A program made the translations under genes and the position numbers. Below, piece after piece: positions 55,422 to 64,000 of a DNA stretch of 64,000 nt (its first letter is position 1; every line of letters starts with the position of its first letter). This DNA is from Pseudomonas kilonensis (GTDB lineage: Bacteria > Pseudomonadota > Gammaproteobacteria > Pseudomonadales > Pseudomonadaceae): positions 39,343 through 103,342 of the forward strand of contig NZ_LHVH01000001.1 in NCBI RefSeq assembly GCF_001269885.1, given 5' to 3'. Below the pieces are notes generated by a model. That model had not been told where the DNA came from. It saw only the letters and a program-made list of their open reading frames with translations, and did no database searches.

Positions 55422-56480
55422 TCAAATCAAAGACATCTGTCGGCCCGGCGGACAGAAGGCATCGCAATCAAGATGGTATCCGTCGCGACGCTCAAGCCCC
55501 AAGCGCTTGAGGGCCTTGGCGAAACGCTGGGCCAGCAGGTCGGCGAACGGGCCTTCGCCGCGCATCCGCGCACCGAAACGGCTGTCATACAGTTCGCCAC
55601 CGCGGCTCTGGCGCACCAGGCTCAGCACGTGGGCGGCGCGTTGCGGGTAGTGCGCCTGCAACCACTCCTCGAACAGCGGCGCAACTTCCAGCGGCAGGCG
55701 CAGCATGACGTAGGCGGCATTCTGCGCGCCGGCGGCGTGGGCTTCGGCCAGCAGGCTCTCGATCTCGCTGTCATTGATCATCGGGATCATCGGTGCACAC
55801 AGCACCCCCACGGCAATGCCCGCCTCGCGCATGACCTTGATCGCCCGCAACCGCGCCTTGGGCGCCGCCGCGCGGGGTTCGAGAATACGCTTGAGCTCAT
55901 CGTCCAGGGTGGTGAGGCTGATCATCACGTGCACCAGGCGTTGTTGCGCCAGCTCGGTCAGCAGGTCCAGGTCACGCAGGATCAGCGAACCCTTGGTGAC
56001 GATGGTCACCGGATGCCGATAGCGCAGCAGCACCTCGAGAATCCGCCGGGTGATCCGTTGCTCGCGTTCGATAGGCTGATAGGGGTCGGTGTTGGAACCC
56101 AGCGCGATCGGCGCGCATTGATAGCCGCGCCGGGACAATTGCGCTTCCAGCACATCGGCGGCATTGGTCTTGGCGATCAGCTTCGTTTCGAAATCCAGCC
56201 CCGGCGACAGGTCCCAATAGGCATGGCTGGGCCGCGCATAGCAGTAGATGCAGCCGTGTTCGCAGCCTCGGTACGGGTTGATCGAGCGGTCGAAGGGGAT
56301 ATCGGACGAGGTGTTGCGGGTAATGATGGTCTTGGCCATTTCGATGCGCACTTCGGTGCCCTGGGTCGGCGGGACTTCCTGGTACCAGCCGTCATCTTCG
56401 GCCACCGAGCGATTCGGGGCGAAGCGGTTATGCGGGTTGGTCGCGGTGCCGCGGCCGCGAGGCGGAAGAGAAGCTGACAT
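55422..56480 (-). CDS. PA0069-family radical SAM protein
   Basis: 352-aa protein. The 4Fe-4S site is C73-x3-C77-x2-C80 (CEHGCIYC), within the radical-SAM TIM barrel; the SPL-like character (RNTSSDIPFDRSINPYRGCEHGC) relates it to Rv2578c/PA0069 proteins. Substrate unknown; not a proven photoproduct lyase. It is single-gene and followed by a convergent arrangement at the beta-CA end. Confidence 0.87.
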   Translation of the reverse strand: MSASLPPRGRGTATNPHNRFAPNRSVAEDDGWYQEVPPTQGTEVRIEMAKTIITRNTSSDIPFDRSINPYRGCEHGCIYCYARPSHAYWDLSPGLDFETKLIAKTNAADVLEAQLSRRGYQCAPIALGSNTDPYQPIEREQRITRRILEVLLRYRHPVTIVTKGSLILRDLDLLTELAQQRLVHVMISLTTLDDELKRILEPRAAAPKARLRAIKVMREAGIAVGVLCAPMIPMINDSEIESLLAEAHAAGAQNAAYVMLRLPLEVAPLFEEWLQAHYPQRAAHVLSLVRQSRGGELYDSRFGARMRGEGPFADLLAQRFAKALKRLGLERRDGYHLDCDAFCPPGRQMSLI

Positions 56481-56655
56481 GGGAGCACTCCGAAAGCTGT
56501 ATGTGCATACAGTATTCGTTGCATTCGATTAAGGCCAGTGCCATTCGGCAGCCCGAATCCTCGATCATCGTTCACAACGCTTTGACGTTCTCCTCACAGG
56601 CTTTTAACCGCAGCGAGCCGAAACTGTTGGTTCCTTCGTTTTCGGTCGTCCGTGC

Positions 56656-57336
56656 ATGCTCAAGCTCTGTTCCCGTTCACTGCTGTGCCTGGCCTTGCTC
56701 ATCGGGCTGGCCGGGGCCTGCGCCCAAGCGGCCGACTCCACGCAGGTGAGGCCCGCTGAATGGGCGCAGCCGGTGGAAAAGGCCTACAACCTCTACCAGA
56801 TGTCACCGACGCTCTACCGCAGCGCCCTACCGGACGGCGCAGCGCAGCCCTTGCTGAGCAAGCTGAGGATCGGCACGGTCATCAACTTTCTGCCGGAGTC
56901 GGACAATCGCTGGCTGTCCACCCCCGGCATCGAGCAAGTGCAGTTGCCCTATCGCACCAATCATGTCGATGACAGCGACATCCTCAGGGCTTTGCGCGCC
57001 GTTCAGGCGGCCGAAGCCAGGGGGCCGGTGCTGATGCACTGCAAGCACGGCTCGGACCGCACCGGGCTGGTCGCCGCCATGTACCGGGTGGTGGTGCAGG
57101 GTTGGAGCAAAGAGGATGCCTTGAACGAAATGACCGAAGGGGGCTTCGGTGACAGCCATCACTTCAAGGACGGCGTGCGCTACATGATGCAGGCCGATGT
57201 CGACAAGCTCCGCGTGGCGCTGGCGAATGGCGATTGCAGCACCAGCGTCTTTGCCCTTTGCTCCTTGGAAAGTTGGGTCAATTCAACGACCCCGGCGCGT
57301 CACCTTGACCCTCAAGCGCTGGTTCCGGCACGGTGA
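56656..57336 (+). CDS. Exported dual-specificity/tyrosine-type phosphatase
   Basis: 226-aa protein with signal peptide (about residues 1-26, ending QAA) and a cysteine-phosphatase domain: P-loop HCKHGSDRTG with nucleophile Cys129 and Arg135, and a candidate general acid Asp in NHVDDSDILR (about 104-107). Periplasmic cysteine phosphatases of this type are uncommon; a lipid or phytate-like substrate is possible. The 3' end overlaps the convergent M3 peptidase gene by 25 bp. Confidence 0.85.
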   Translation: MLKLCSRSLLCLALLIGLAGACAQAADSTQVRPAEWAQPVEKAYNLYQMSPTLYRSALPDGAAQPLLSKLRIGTVINFLPESDNRWLSTPGIEQVQLPYRTNHVDDSDILRALRAVQAAEARGPVLMHCKHGSDRTGLVAAMYRVVVQGWSKEDALNEMTEGGFGDSHHFKDGVRYMMQADVDKLRVALANGDCSTSVFALCSLESWVNSTTPARHLDPQALVPAR

Positions 57337-59327
57337 TCGGTTGCGTGTAAAAAAGCATCGATGGACGTCGATAGAGGCCGTGAATCGCCCCACTCGAATA
57401 TCGTTTCACGCAACACCCTGCCGGTTTCCCTATCGAATAAGCCGTTGCGCTTGAATCGTTCGAATACGGCCCTGGCCAGGCTCGTGGACCAAAGGTAGGT
57501 ATAAATCCCGGCGGCGTAGCCTGTGACCATGTAATCCAGCCCATTGGGCCAGCGTTCGTGCATGAACACCGGTAAGTGGCCTACTTTTGCACGCACGTGC
57601 TCGAATACTTGCTGGGCGGTACGACCGTCACTGTGGCTGTGGTGCAGTTCCATGTCGAATAACGCATCGCGTATCTGCCCCGCAATGCCCCAACTGGTTT
57701 GGGTCTGTAGATAAACCATCAACTGATCGGCGACTTTGTCCGGCAACGGTGCTCCGGTTTGGTGGTGCTTCGATATCCGGATGAGGAATTCTTTGGAGGT
57801 GCACCACTGTTCGAACAACACGCCAGCGAATTCGGCCGCGTCCCGGCTGAGCGCGGTGATGCCCGAGACGTCGCGGTATTCAACCCGGCTTAACACATGG
57901 TGCAGACAGTGCCCTAATTCGTGGAAGAGCACTCGCAGTTGCTGATAATCCAGCAACAGGGGGCGGGTGCTGGAACCGCGCGGCAACCAGCCATGCAGCA
58001 CCGCGATGGGATAACGCGGCCGGCCCTCGGCGGTGATGCGGCGGTTTCGCAGGGTAGTGGTATTGGGAAAGCCATTCTGATCCGCATATTCGAAGGGATC
58101 GAAATAAAAGTAGCCGAGGGTTTCGCCCCCCTCCCGGACTTCGAAAAGACGCACCTGCCGATGCCAGCTCGTCACGTCCTGGCGCTCGATGAAGTCCACG
58201 CCAAACAGATCCGTGGCGATCAGCAGCAACTGGGCAAAAGTCGGTTCCAGTGCGAACCAGGCGCTGACGTCCTGCTCCGAGATACCGGCCGTTTGCCGAC
58301 GAAGTTTTTCTGCCAGGTACTGCACATTCCAGGGCGTTAATTTGTTGACATGTTGTGTCTTGGCAAACGCCTCCAGTTGCTTCGCATCTTCGGCAAACAC
58401 GGTTTCCTGTTGGTCAAGCTGCCCTTGCAAGAACGTCATGACGTCTTCTGGCGACTGCGCTTGCTCTGGCTCGACTGCCATCTGCGCGTAGCTTGAATAG
58501 CCCAGCAGTTTGGCGAGTGCATACCGATCCCTGAGCAATTGGCGCAGCACTTCGCCGTTGTCGTAAACCCCGGCCTGGGGCCCTTGATCCGATGCGCGGG
58601 TGCTATAGGCAGCGTACATTTGCTTGCGCAAGACAGGATCGTCGGCGTAACGGGTGACGATGCGAAACGACTCGTCGTTGAGGGTCAGCAGCCAGCCTGT
58701 GCCGCCCTTTTCACGGGCTTGCTCGGCCATGAGCTGCTTGAAGGATGACGGCAGGCCACTCAATTGGGTTTCATCATGGAGTATTTTGCTCCACGCTTTG
58801 TTCGCTGCGTGCAAGTGCTCAAGGAACAAGGTCTGGGCGCCTTGGATACGTAGCTTCAGGTCATTGAGCTTCTCCGGTGACGGCGATCCCATTCCATTCT
58901 GGCGCAACCGCCGCAGGATTTTCGCCAGCGTTCGTTTTCGCACGGGGGAGAAATGCAGGCCGACCTGGCTGGTCGCCAAGCGTTGGTAAAGCTGAAACAG
59001 TTCGGGATGTTGCATCAGCGATCGCTGGAAATCTTGCAGCCGTTGTTGGCAATCGTCCGAAACCTGCTCCCAGGCATCATCAGTCCTGGTCGATGCCATG
59101 AGTTCCAATACAAAGCCGAAGCTTCTCAGGCGTGCGTGGATTTCATCCATCGCCAACACCAGGTCATCCCACGTAGGGTACGGTGTCTGGGTCTTGATGA
59201 TCTCGGCGACTTTGGCAAGGCTTTCGGCAATGATCTGGTCTAGCGCGGGAGAGAAGTGTTCGACGCGGATGTTTGAAAAAGGTGGCAGGACATAGGCCTG
59301 CAAGAGGGGATCATAAGGGCGGTACAT
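57312..59327 (-). CDS. M3 family metallopeptidase (PrlC-like paralogue)
   Basis: 671-aa zinc peptidase. HExxH motif in FHELGHCLHH (about residue 467) and the distal Glu in RDAAEFAGVLFEQW. Homologous across its length to the PrlC gene 400 bp upstream (start PYDPLLQAYVLPPFSNI vs. NPLLQPYDLPPFSAI), but diverged; catalytic residues are kept. GC is a little lower than in prlC. Likely an oligopeptidase in the cytoplasm. Confidence 0.9.
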   Translation of the reverse strand: MYRPYDPLLQAYVLPPFSNIRVEHFSPALDQIIAESLAKVAEIIKTQTPYPTWDDLVLAMDEIHARLRSFGFVLELMASTRTDDAWEQVSDDCQQRLQDFQRSLMQHPELFQLYQRLATSQVGLHFSPVRKRTLAKILRRLRQNGMGSPSPEKLNDLKLRIQGAQTLFLEHLHAANKAWSKILHDETQLSGLPSSFKQLMAEQAREKGGTGWLLTLNDESFRIVTRYADDPVLRKQMYAAYSTRASDQGPQAGVYDNGEVLRQLLRDRYALAKLLGYSSYAQMAVEPEQAQSPEDVMTFLQGQLDQQETVFAEDAKQLEAFAKTQHVNKLTPWNVQYLAEKLRRQTAGISEQDVSAWFALEPTFAQLLLIATDLFGVDFIERQDVTSWHRQVRLFEVREGGETLGYFYFDPFEYADQNGFPNTTTLRNRRITAEGRPRYPIAVLHGWLPRGSSTRPLLLDYQQLRVLFHELGHCLHHVLSRVEYRDVSGITALSRDAAEFAGVLFEQWCTSKEFLIRISKHHQTGAPLPDKVADQLMVYLQTQTSWGIAGQIRDALFDMELHHSHSDGRTAQQVFEHVRAKVGHLPVFMHERWPNGLDYMVTGYAAGIYTYLWSTSLARAVFERFKRNGLFDRETGRVLRETIFEWGDSRPLSTSIDAFLHATDHRAGTSA

Positions 59328-59443
59328 GGAGGCTTCCTGTCAGTCTGGACGTGTCAGGCCAGTCTGATGAGGAATGCATGAGGCGCTGCGGTACATATAT
59401 AACGCTTCCGGGCCGGGCGGCCCGGAAGGTGATGCCAAAGATG

Positions 59444-59722
59444 TCAGTCGGTTTTTTTCTTCAGCTTCGGGTTGGGGAAAAACTGCACCGCCTGAACCTT
59501 GGCGTCCGGCGCCTTGAGCGCCGAGGTATTGACCCGGGTGCCCAATTCCTTGGGCACCGACAGGCCTTGCTCGTTGAGTGTGTCGGAATAACCGCAGGCC
59601 ACACATTCACGGTGCGGCACGCCGTCTTCGTTCCACATCATCAATTTGTCCGGCTCGCTGCAGGCCGGGCAGACCGCCCCGGCGATAAAGCGTCGCTTGG
59701 TAATCACAGGTCCCTCGCTCAT
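59444..59722 (-). CDS. yheV: YheV family zinc ribbon protein
   Basis: 92-aa protein. Zinc ribbon formed by CPAC (residues 18-21) and CVAC (about 40-43) with ITKRRFIAGAVCPACSEPDKL. Small DNA/RNA-binding-like family of unknown role, conserved downstream of prlC. The start overlaps the prlC stop by 4 bp; the C-terminus ends in KKKTD. Confidence 0.92.
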   Translation of the reverse strand: MSEGPVITKRRFIAGAVCPACSEPDKLMMWNEDGVPHRECVACGYSDTLNEQGLSVPKELGTRVNTSALKAPDAKVQAVQFFPNPKLKKKTD

Positions 59723-61770
59723 GCTGCCGCGTCCTCGGTCAGGCCGCTGTGGCGCAAGAGTGCGTCAATCGACGGCTCACGGCCACGGAAGTCGACGAAC
59801 AGCACCATCGGCTCCTGCGAGCCGCCACGGGCCAGGATCGCCTCACGGAAGGCACGCCCGGTGTCGGCGTTGAGCACGCCGTCCTCTTCGAACTTGGAGA
59901 AGGCGTCGGCCGACAACACTTCCGCCCATTTGTAGCTGTAGTAGCCCGCCGCATAACCGCCGGCGAAGATGTGGGCGAAGCTGTTGGGGAAGCGGTTGTA
60001 GGCCGGTGGACGCATGACTGACACTTCGTCACGCACGCCTTCGAGCACTTGCAGCACGCTGCGGCCATCGCCGTGGGTGGCGTGCAGCTCGAAGTCGAAC
60101 AGCGAGAACTCCAGTTGGCGGACCATCATCAGGCCAGACTGGAAGTTTTTCGCCGCGAGCATTTTCTCCAGCAGGTCCTGGGGCAGCGGCTCGCCGGTTT
60201 CGTAGTGGCCGGAAATCAGCGCCAGGCCTTCAGGCTCCCAGCACCAGTTTTCCATGAACTGGCTCGGCAGCTCCACGGCATCCCAGGCCACGCCGTTGAT
60301 GCCGGACACGCCGGCGTGTTCGACGCGGGTCAGCAGGTGGTGCAGGCCATGGCCGAATTCGTGGAACAGGGTGGTGACTTCATCGTGGGTCAGCAGCGCC
60401 GGCTTGCCGCTGTCGGCCGGGGTGAAGTTGCACACCAGGTTGGCGACCGGGCTTTGCAGGACGCCTTCGAAGGTGCGACGACGGTCGCGGGCGCCATCCA
60501 TCCAGGCACCGCCACGCTTGTTGGCGCGGGCGTAGAGGTCGAAGAAGAAGCGGCCGACGTGCTGGCCATTCTCTTTGATTTCGAACAGGCGCACGTCCGG
60601 GTGCCAGCTGTCGAAGCCTTTCAGTTCGGCGATCTCGATGCCATAGAGGCGTTGCACGATGGCGAACAGGCCGCCCAGTACCTTGTCGATCGGGAAGTAC
60701 GCACGCAGGGCTTCCTGGGCCACGCTGTAACGCTGCTGGCGCAGTTTTTCACCGTAGAAACCGCTGTCCCAGCTTTGCAGGTCGGGGCAGCCCTGTTCGG
60801 CGGCGAAGGCTTTGAGCTGTTCCAGGTCCAGGGCGGCGAACGGTTTGCTGCGCTTGGCCAGGTCCCGCAGGAAACTGAGGACCTGATCGCTGGATTCGGC
60901 CATCTTGGTCGCCAGGCTCAACTCGGCGAAGTTGGCGAAGCCGAGCAATTGGGCCAGTTCCTGACGCAGGTCGAGGATCTGTTCCATCACCGGGCCGTTG
61001 TCGTTCTGGCCGGCATTCGGGCCCTGGTCCGACGCACGCGTGCAGTAGGCGGCGTAGACTTCTTCACGCAGGGCGCGGTCTTCGGCGTAGGTCATCACCG
61101 CGTAATAGCTGGGGAATTCCAGGTTGATCAGCCAGCCGTCCAGCTCTTTGGCCTGGGCGGCCGCAGCCATTTGCGCCTTGGCCGAGTCGGTCAGGCCGGC
61201 GAGGGCGGCCTCAAAGGTGACGTGCTTGGTCCAGGCCTGGGTCGCGTCCAGCAGTTGATTGGAGAAGCGGCTGCCCAGTTCGGACAGTTTGCTCTGCACT
61301 TCGGCGTAGCGCTTCTGCTGCTCGGGTGGCAGGTCGATGCCCGACAGGCGGAAGTCACGCAGGGAATGTTCCAGGATGGTTTTCTGCGCCACGTCGAAAC
61401 CCGCGGCTTCAGGGCTGCTCGCCAGGGCTTCGAAGGCCTGGAACAGCTCGCGGTTCTGGCCCAGCTCGGTGGAGTAGGCACTCAGCGCCGGCAGGCAGGC
61501 CTCGTAGGCTTCGCGCAGTTCAGGGCTGTTGCGCACGGCGTTCAGATGACTGACCGGGCTCCAGGCGGCGCCCAGGCGATCATTGAGCTCGTCCATCGCC
61601 AACACCAGGCCGGCCCAGGTAGGCTGCTGGACTTGGGTCTTGAGGAGCTCGGCGATGGCAGCACGGTTGTCAGCCAGGATCTGCTCGATGGCCGGTTGCA
61701 CGTGCTCGGCACGGATCGCCGAGAATGGCGGCAGGTCATAGGGCTGCAAAAGAGGGTTGTTCACGCTCAC
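59719..61770 (-). CDS. prlC: Oligopeptidase A
   Basis: 683-aa cytoplasmic M3 zinc peptidase that degrades short peptides and signal peptides. HExxH in FHEFGHGLHH (about residue 470), and distal Glu in ELPSQFMENWCWEPE. The GTG at 61770 (VSVNNPLLQPYD) gives the length usual for Pseudomonas OpdA and has AAGG upstream; an ATG at 61797 lacks a ribosome-binding site. Overlaps yheV. Confidence 0.94.
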   Translation of the reverse strand: MSVNNPLLQPYDLPPFSAIRAEHVQPAIEQILADNRAAIAELLKTQVQQPTWAGLVLAMDELNDRLGAAWSPVSHLNAVRNSPELREAYEACLPALSAYSTELGQNRELFQAFEALASSPEAAGFDVAQKTILEHSLRDFRLSGIDLPPEQQKRYAEVQSKLSELGSRFSNQLLDATQAWTKHVTFEAALAGLTDSAKAQMAAAAQAKELDGWLINLEFPSYYAVMTYAEDRALREEVYAAYCTRASDQGPNAGQNDNGPVMEQILDLRQELAQLLGFANFAELSLATKMAESSDQVLSFLRDLAKRSKPFAALDLEQLKAFAAEQGCPDLQSWDSGFYGEKLRQQRYSVAQEALRAYFPIDKVLGGLFAIVQRLYGIEIAELKGFDSWHPDVRLFEIKENGQHVGRFFFDLYARANKRGGAWMDGARDRRRTFEGVLQSPVANLVCNFTPADSGKPALLTHDEVTTLFHEFGHGLHHLLTRVEHAGVSGINGVAWDAVELPSQFMENWCWEPEGLALISGHYETGEPLPQDLLEKMLAAKNFQSGLMMVRQLEFSLFDFELHATHGDGRSVLQVLEGVRDEVSVMRPPAYNRFPNSFAHIFAGGYAAGYYSYKWAEVLSADAFSKFEEDGVLNADTGRAFREAILARGGSQEPMVLFVDFRGREPSIDALLRHSGLTEDAAA

Positions 61771-61869
61771 GGTCGACACCTTGGCTGGAAGAAACATGGG
61801 CCCATCTTAATTACAATCGACGTTCACCGCAGCTAGCAGCGCCTATCACCGGATAAGAGAGAGCCTATC

Positions 61870-62415
61870 GTGACCCTTCGCACGTACCAGAACCACAGCC
61901 CGCGGCTAGCCCGTGGCGCTTTTGTCGACAGCACCGCGGTGGTGATCGGCGACGTCGAAATCGGCGAAGACAGCTCCGTCTGGCCGCTGACGGTCATTCG
62001 TGGCGACATGCACCGCATCCGTATCGGTGCGCGTACCAGCGTCCAGGATGGTTGCGTGCTGCACATCACCCACGCCGGGCCGTTCAATCCCGAGGGTTTC
62101 CCGTTGCTGATCGGCGACGACGTGACCATCGCCCACAAGGTCATGCTCCATGGCTGCTCCGTGGGCAGCCGGATCCTGATCGGCATGGGTAGCATCGTCA
62201 TGGACGGCGCGGTGGTCGAAGATGATGTGATCATCGGTGCCGGCAGCCTGGTACCGCCGGGCAAGCGCCTGGAAAGCGGCTTTTTATATGTGGGCAGCCC
62301 GGTGAAGCAGGCCCGGCCGCTGACGGACAAGGAGCGCGCGTTTTTCACCTACAGCGCGGCGAACTACGTGAAGCTCAAGGACCTGCATCTGGCCGAAGGC
62401 TACGACCAGGCCTGA
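61870..62415 (+). CDS. Gamma-carbonic anhydrase family protein
   Basis: 181-aa left-handed beta-helix protein made of hexapeptide repeats (VVIGDVEIGEDSSVWP, LIGDDVTIAHKV, ILIGMGSIVMDG). Metal-binding histidines: His65/His68 in CVLHITH, His89 and His94 in TIAHKVMLH. YrdA-like; carbonic anhydrase activity of such members is not always demonstrable. GTG start at 61870. Divergent from prlC. Confidence 0.9.
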   Translation: MTLRTYQNHSPRLARGAFVDSTAVVIGDVEIGEDSSVWPLTVIRGDMHRIRIGARTSVQDGCVLHITHAGPFNPEGFPLLIGDDVTIAHKVMLHGCSVGSRILIGMGSIVMDGAVVEDDVIIGAGSLVPPGKRLESGFLYVGSPVKQARPLTDKERAFFTYSAANYVKLKDLHLAEGYDQA

Positions 62416-62444
62416 ATCGCCTACCTAAGATGTCGAATGAACCA

Positions 62445-62579
62445 TTGTGGCGAGGGGATTTATCCCCGCTGGGCTGCGTAGCAGCCCCAAACCCTGCCAC
62501 CGCAGTGTGCCAAGTTTGTTACATTCAGTTTTTTGGGGGCTGCTGCGCAGCCCAGCGGGGATAAATCCCCTCGCCACAG
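62445..62579. repeat. C-family inverted repeat (TTGTGGCGAGGGGATTTATC)
   Basis: Long inverted pair: TTGTGGCGAGGGGATTTATC and GCTGGGCTGCGTAGCAGCCCC, mirrored by GGGGCTGCTGCGCAGCCCAG and GGGGATAAATCCCCTCGCCAC, with a ~45-bp spacer. The best-preserved pair of this family in the window. Confidence 0.9.
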
Positions 62580-62627
62580 TTTCATTCAAGCCTGTTGAGT
62601 GAACTTCATGATCACCCAGGAACTGCA

Positions 62628-63278
62628 ATGCATTACCAGACTGTACTCTTCGACCTCGACGGCACCCTCACCGACCCTCGCGAGGGCATCACCCGTTCGA
62701 TCCAGTTCGCCTTGAGCAAACTGGGCATCGACGAACCCGACCTGACCCGCCTTGAGCATTTCATCGGCCCGCCGCTGTTGCAGGCCTTCATGCAGTTTTA
62801 CGACTTCGATGAAGCGAAGGCCTGGGAGGCGGTGAATTTCTATCGCGAACGCTTCAAGGTCACCGGCCTATACGAAAACCGCGTCTTCGACGGCGTGATG
62901 CCACTGCTGGAAACCTTGGGCGGCCAAGGGCGCCAGTTGTACATCGCCACCTCCAAACCCTGGATTTTCGCCCGGGAAATCGCCCGCCACTTCGACTTCG
63001 CCCGGCACTTCAAGGTGATCTACGGCAGCGAACTGGACGGCACCCGCACCAACAAAGTCGAGCTGATCGCCCACCTGCTGGCCGAAGAAGGCCTCGACCC
63101 GGCCAACACCCTGATGATCGGCGACCGCAAGCACGACCTGATCGGCGCCCACCGCAATGGCCTGGATGCGGCAGCGGTGGGGTATGGGTTTGGCAGCCAT
63201 GAAGAACTCAGCGCCGAGGGCCCGGCGTATCATTTCCAAACATTGGATGAGTTGCACCAGGCGTTTTTGCGGGGTTAG
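62628..63278 (+). CDS. HAD-family phosphatase (phosphoglycolate phosphatase-like)
   Basis: 216-aa HAD hydrolase. Motif I FDLDGTLTD with Asp9 and Asp11; motif II IATSKPW; motif IV LMIGDRKHDL. Cap domain as in Gph. ATG at 62628, AGGA 7 nt upstream. Paralogue of 41515-42201. Substrate is not resolvable among phosphoglycolate and nucleotides. Confidence 0.9.
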   Translation: MHYQTVLFDLDGTLTDPREGITRSIQFALSKLGIDEPDLTRLEHFIGPPLLQAFMQFYDFDEAKAWEAVNFYRERFKVTGLYENRVFDGVMPLLETLGGQGRQLYIATSKPWIFAREIARHFDFARHFKVIYGSELDGTRTNKVELIAHLLAEEGLDPANTLMIGDRKHDLIGAHRNGLDAAAVGYGFGSHEELSAEGPAYHFQTLDELHQAFLRG

Positions 63279-63288
63279 TCATATTGCC

Positions 63289-64000
63289 ATCGCGGGCAAG
63301 CCTTGCTCCCACAGGACCGCGCCTTGAATGCCATGGGGGCAAGGCTGCTCCCCAAAAAGCAGCATCTGGAGTACCTGTGGGAGCAGGTTTGCTCCCCCCA
63401 AAGGCAGCATTTTGAATGCCTGTGGAAGCAGGTTTGCTCCTCCCAAAGGCAGCATTTGGAATGCCTGTGGAAGCAGGTTTGCTCCCCCCAAAGGCAGCAT
63501 TTGGAATGCCTGTGGAAGCAGGTTTGCTCCCCCCAAAGGCAGCATTTTGAATGCCTGTGGAAGCAGGTTTGCTCCTCCCAAAGGCAGCATTTGGAATGCC
63601 TGTGGAAGCAGGTTTGCTTCCCCCAAAGGCAGCATTTTGAATGCCTGTGGAAGCAGGTTTGCTCCTCCCAAAGGCAGCATTTGGAATACCTGTGGAAGCA
63701 GGTTTACTCCCCCCAAAGGCAGCATTTGGAATGCCTGTGGAAGCAGGTTTGCCCCCCCAAAGGCAGCATTTGGAATGCCTGTGGAAGCAGGTTTGCTCCC
63801 CCCAAAGGCAGCATTTGGAATGCCTGTGGAAGCAGGTTTGCTCCCCCCAAAGGCAGCATTTGGAATGCCTGTGGAAGCAGGTTTGCTCCCCCCAAAGGCA
63901 GCATTTGGAATGCCTGTGGAAGCAGGTTTGCTCCCCCCAAAGGCAGCATTTTGAATGCCTGTGGAAGCAGGTTTGCTCCTCCCAAAGTCAGACTTTGGAA
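63289..64000. repeat. 45-bp tandem array (≥14 units), left edge a REP half
   Basis: From about 63367 a 45-bp unit (core GGTTTGCTCCCCCCAAAG, GCAGCATTT, GGAATGCC, TGTGGAAGCA) repeats at least 14 times and runs off the window end. Variation is mostly CTCC/CCCC, TTGG/TTTTG. One 44-bp unit (about 63751) shifts the register. The left edge 63289-63317 is ATCGCGGGCAAGCCTTGCTC, the same REP half that begins the array at 20422. Since 45 is a multiple of 3 the unit stays open in several frames; they are not considered coding. Confidence 0.92.

Noticed and set aside
60049..61836. 595-aa plus-strand frame opposite prlC
   Set aside because: Antisense shadow; no motifs, while prlC has full M3 features.
63328..63954. 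208-aa frame with 15-aa repeats in the 45-bp array
   Set aside because: Open only because 45 is divisible by 3; a 44-bp unit shifts the repeat phrase, no ribosome-binding site, and the opposite strand is open as well.

Overview
The window is high-GC, dense chromosomal sequence from a Pseudomonas, most likely the P. fluorescens complex. The evidence is gene content and order (tsaC-dprA-lysM-def-fmt-rsmB-trkA beside hemF and aroE, and a coxB-coxA-ctaG-coxC aa3 oxidase cluster) and the very many REP-type intergenic palindromes with a TGTGGGAGC...GCTCGCGA core. The species call is an inference from gene content; no rRNA or tRNA gene was seen.

Layout. 1-4640: a four-gene Mla/MCE-type lipid ABC transporter and a DUF5924/DUF2914 membrane protein. 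4864-10600: M16 peptidase, Na/Pi-cotransporter-like protein, TerC and CitMHS transporters. 10939-12009: a small DOPA-dioxygenase-like protein and an NAD(P)-binding protein. 12105-17378: a choline-O-sulfate locus (LysR regulator, choline sulfatase BetC, choline-binding ChoX, SulP permease). 17508-28719: housekeeping block (aroE, hemF, qor, tsaC, dprA, LysM protein, def, fmt, rsmB, trkA), interrupted by a 1-kb array of 31-bp tandem repeats. 28728-42956: an accessory region with a TPR protein, a PtuA/PtuB (Septu-like) anti-phage pair between short direct repeats, a DUF6124 gene with a strikingly structured leader, a DUF2790 exported protein, a two-component system, two alpha/beta hydrolases, a delta-60/RTX protein, a lone AAA ATPase and a HAD phosphatase, all separated by repeats. 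42992-51587: aa3-type cytochrome c oxidase and its assembly factors (SCO, CyoE, CtaA, SURF1, CtaG). 51961-63278: a hypothetical protein, SulP plus beta-carbonic anhydrase, a radical SAM protein, an exported phosphatase, two M3 peptidases around a YheV zinc ribbon, gamma-carbonic anhydrase and a second HAD phosphatase. 63289 to the end: a 45-bp tandem array that runs off the window.

How genes work together. The Mla-like genes overlap by a few bases and should form one transporter. The BetC/ChoX/SulP group can hydrolyse choline sulfate and handle both products. Def and Fmt act at the two ends of the N-formylmethionine cycle. The cox cluster carries structural subunits with the heme A (CyoE, CtaA) and copper (SCO, CtaG) routes that mature them. 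SulP and beta-carbonic anhydrase together suggest bicarbonate handling.

The strongest candidates for something undescribed are: the roughly 220-nt leader upstream of the DUF6124 gene, with four complementary TAGTAG/CTACTA boxes and several stems; the two REP-bounded tandem arrays; the Septu cassette and its flanking repeats; and repeated copies of gene 3' ends (TPR gene, HAD gene) next to REP clusters.
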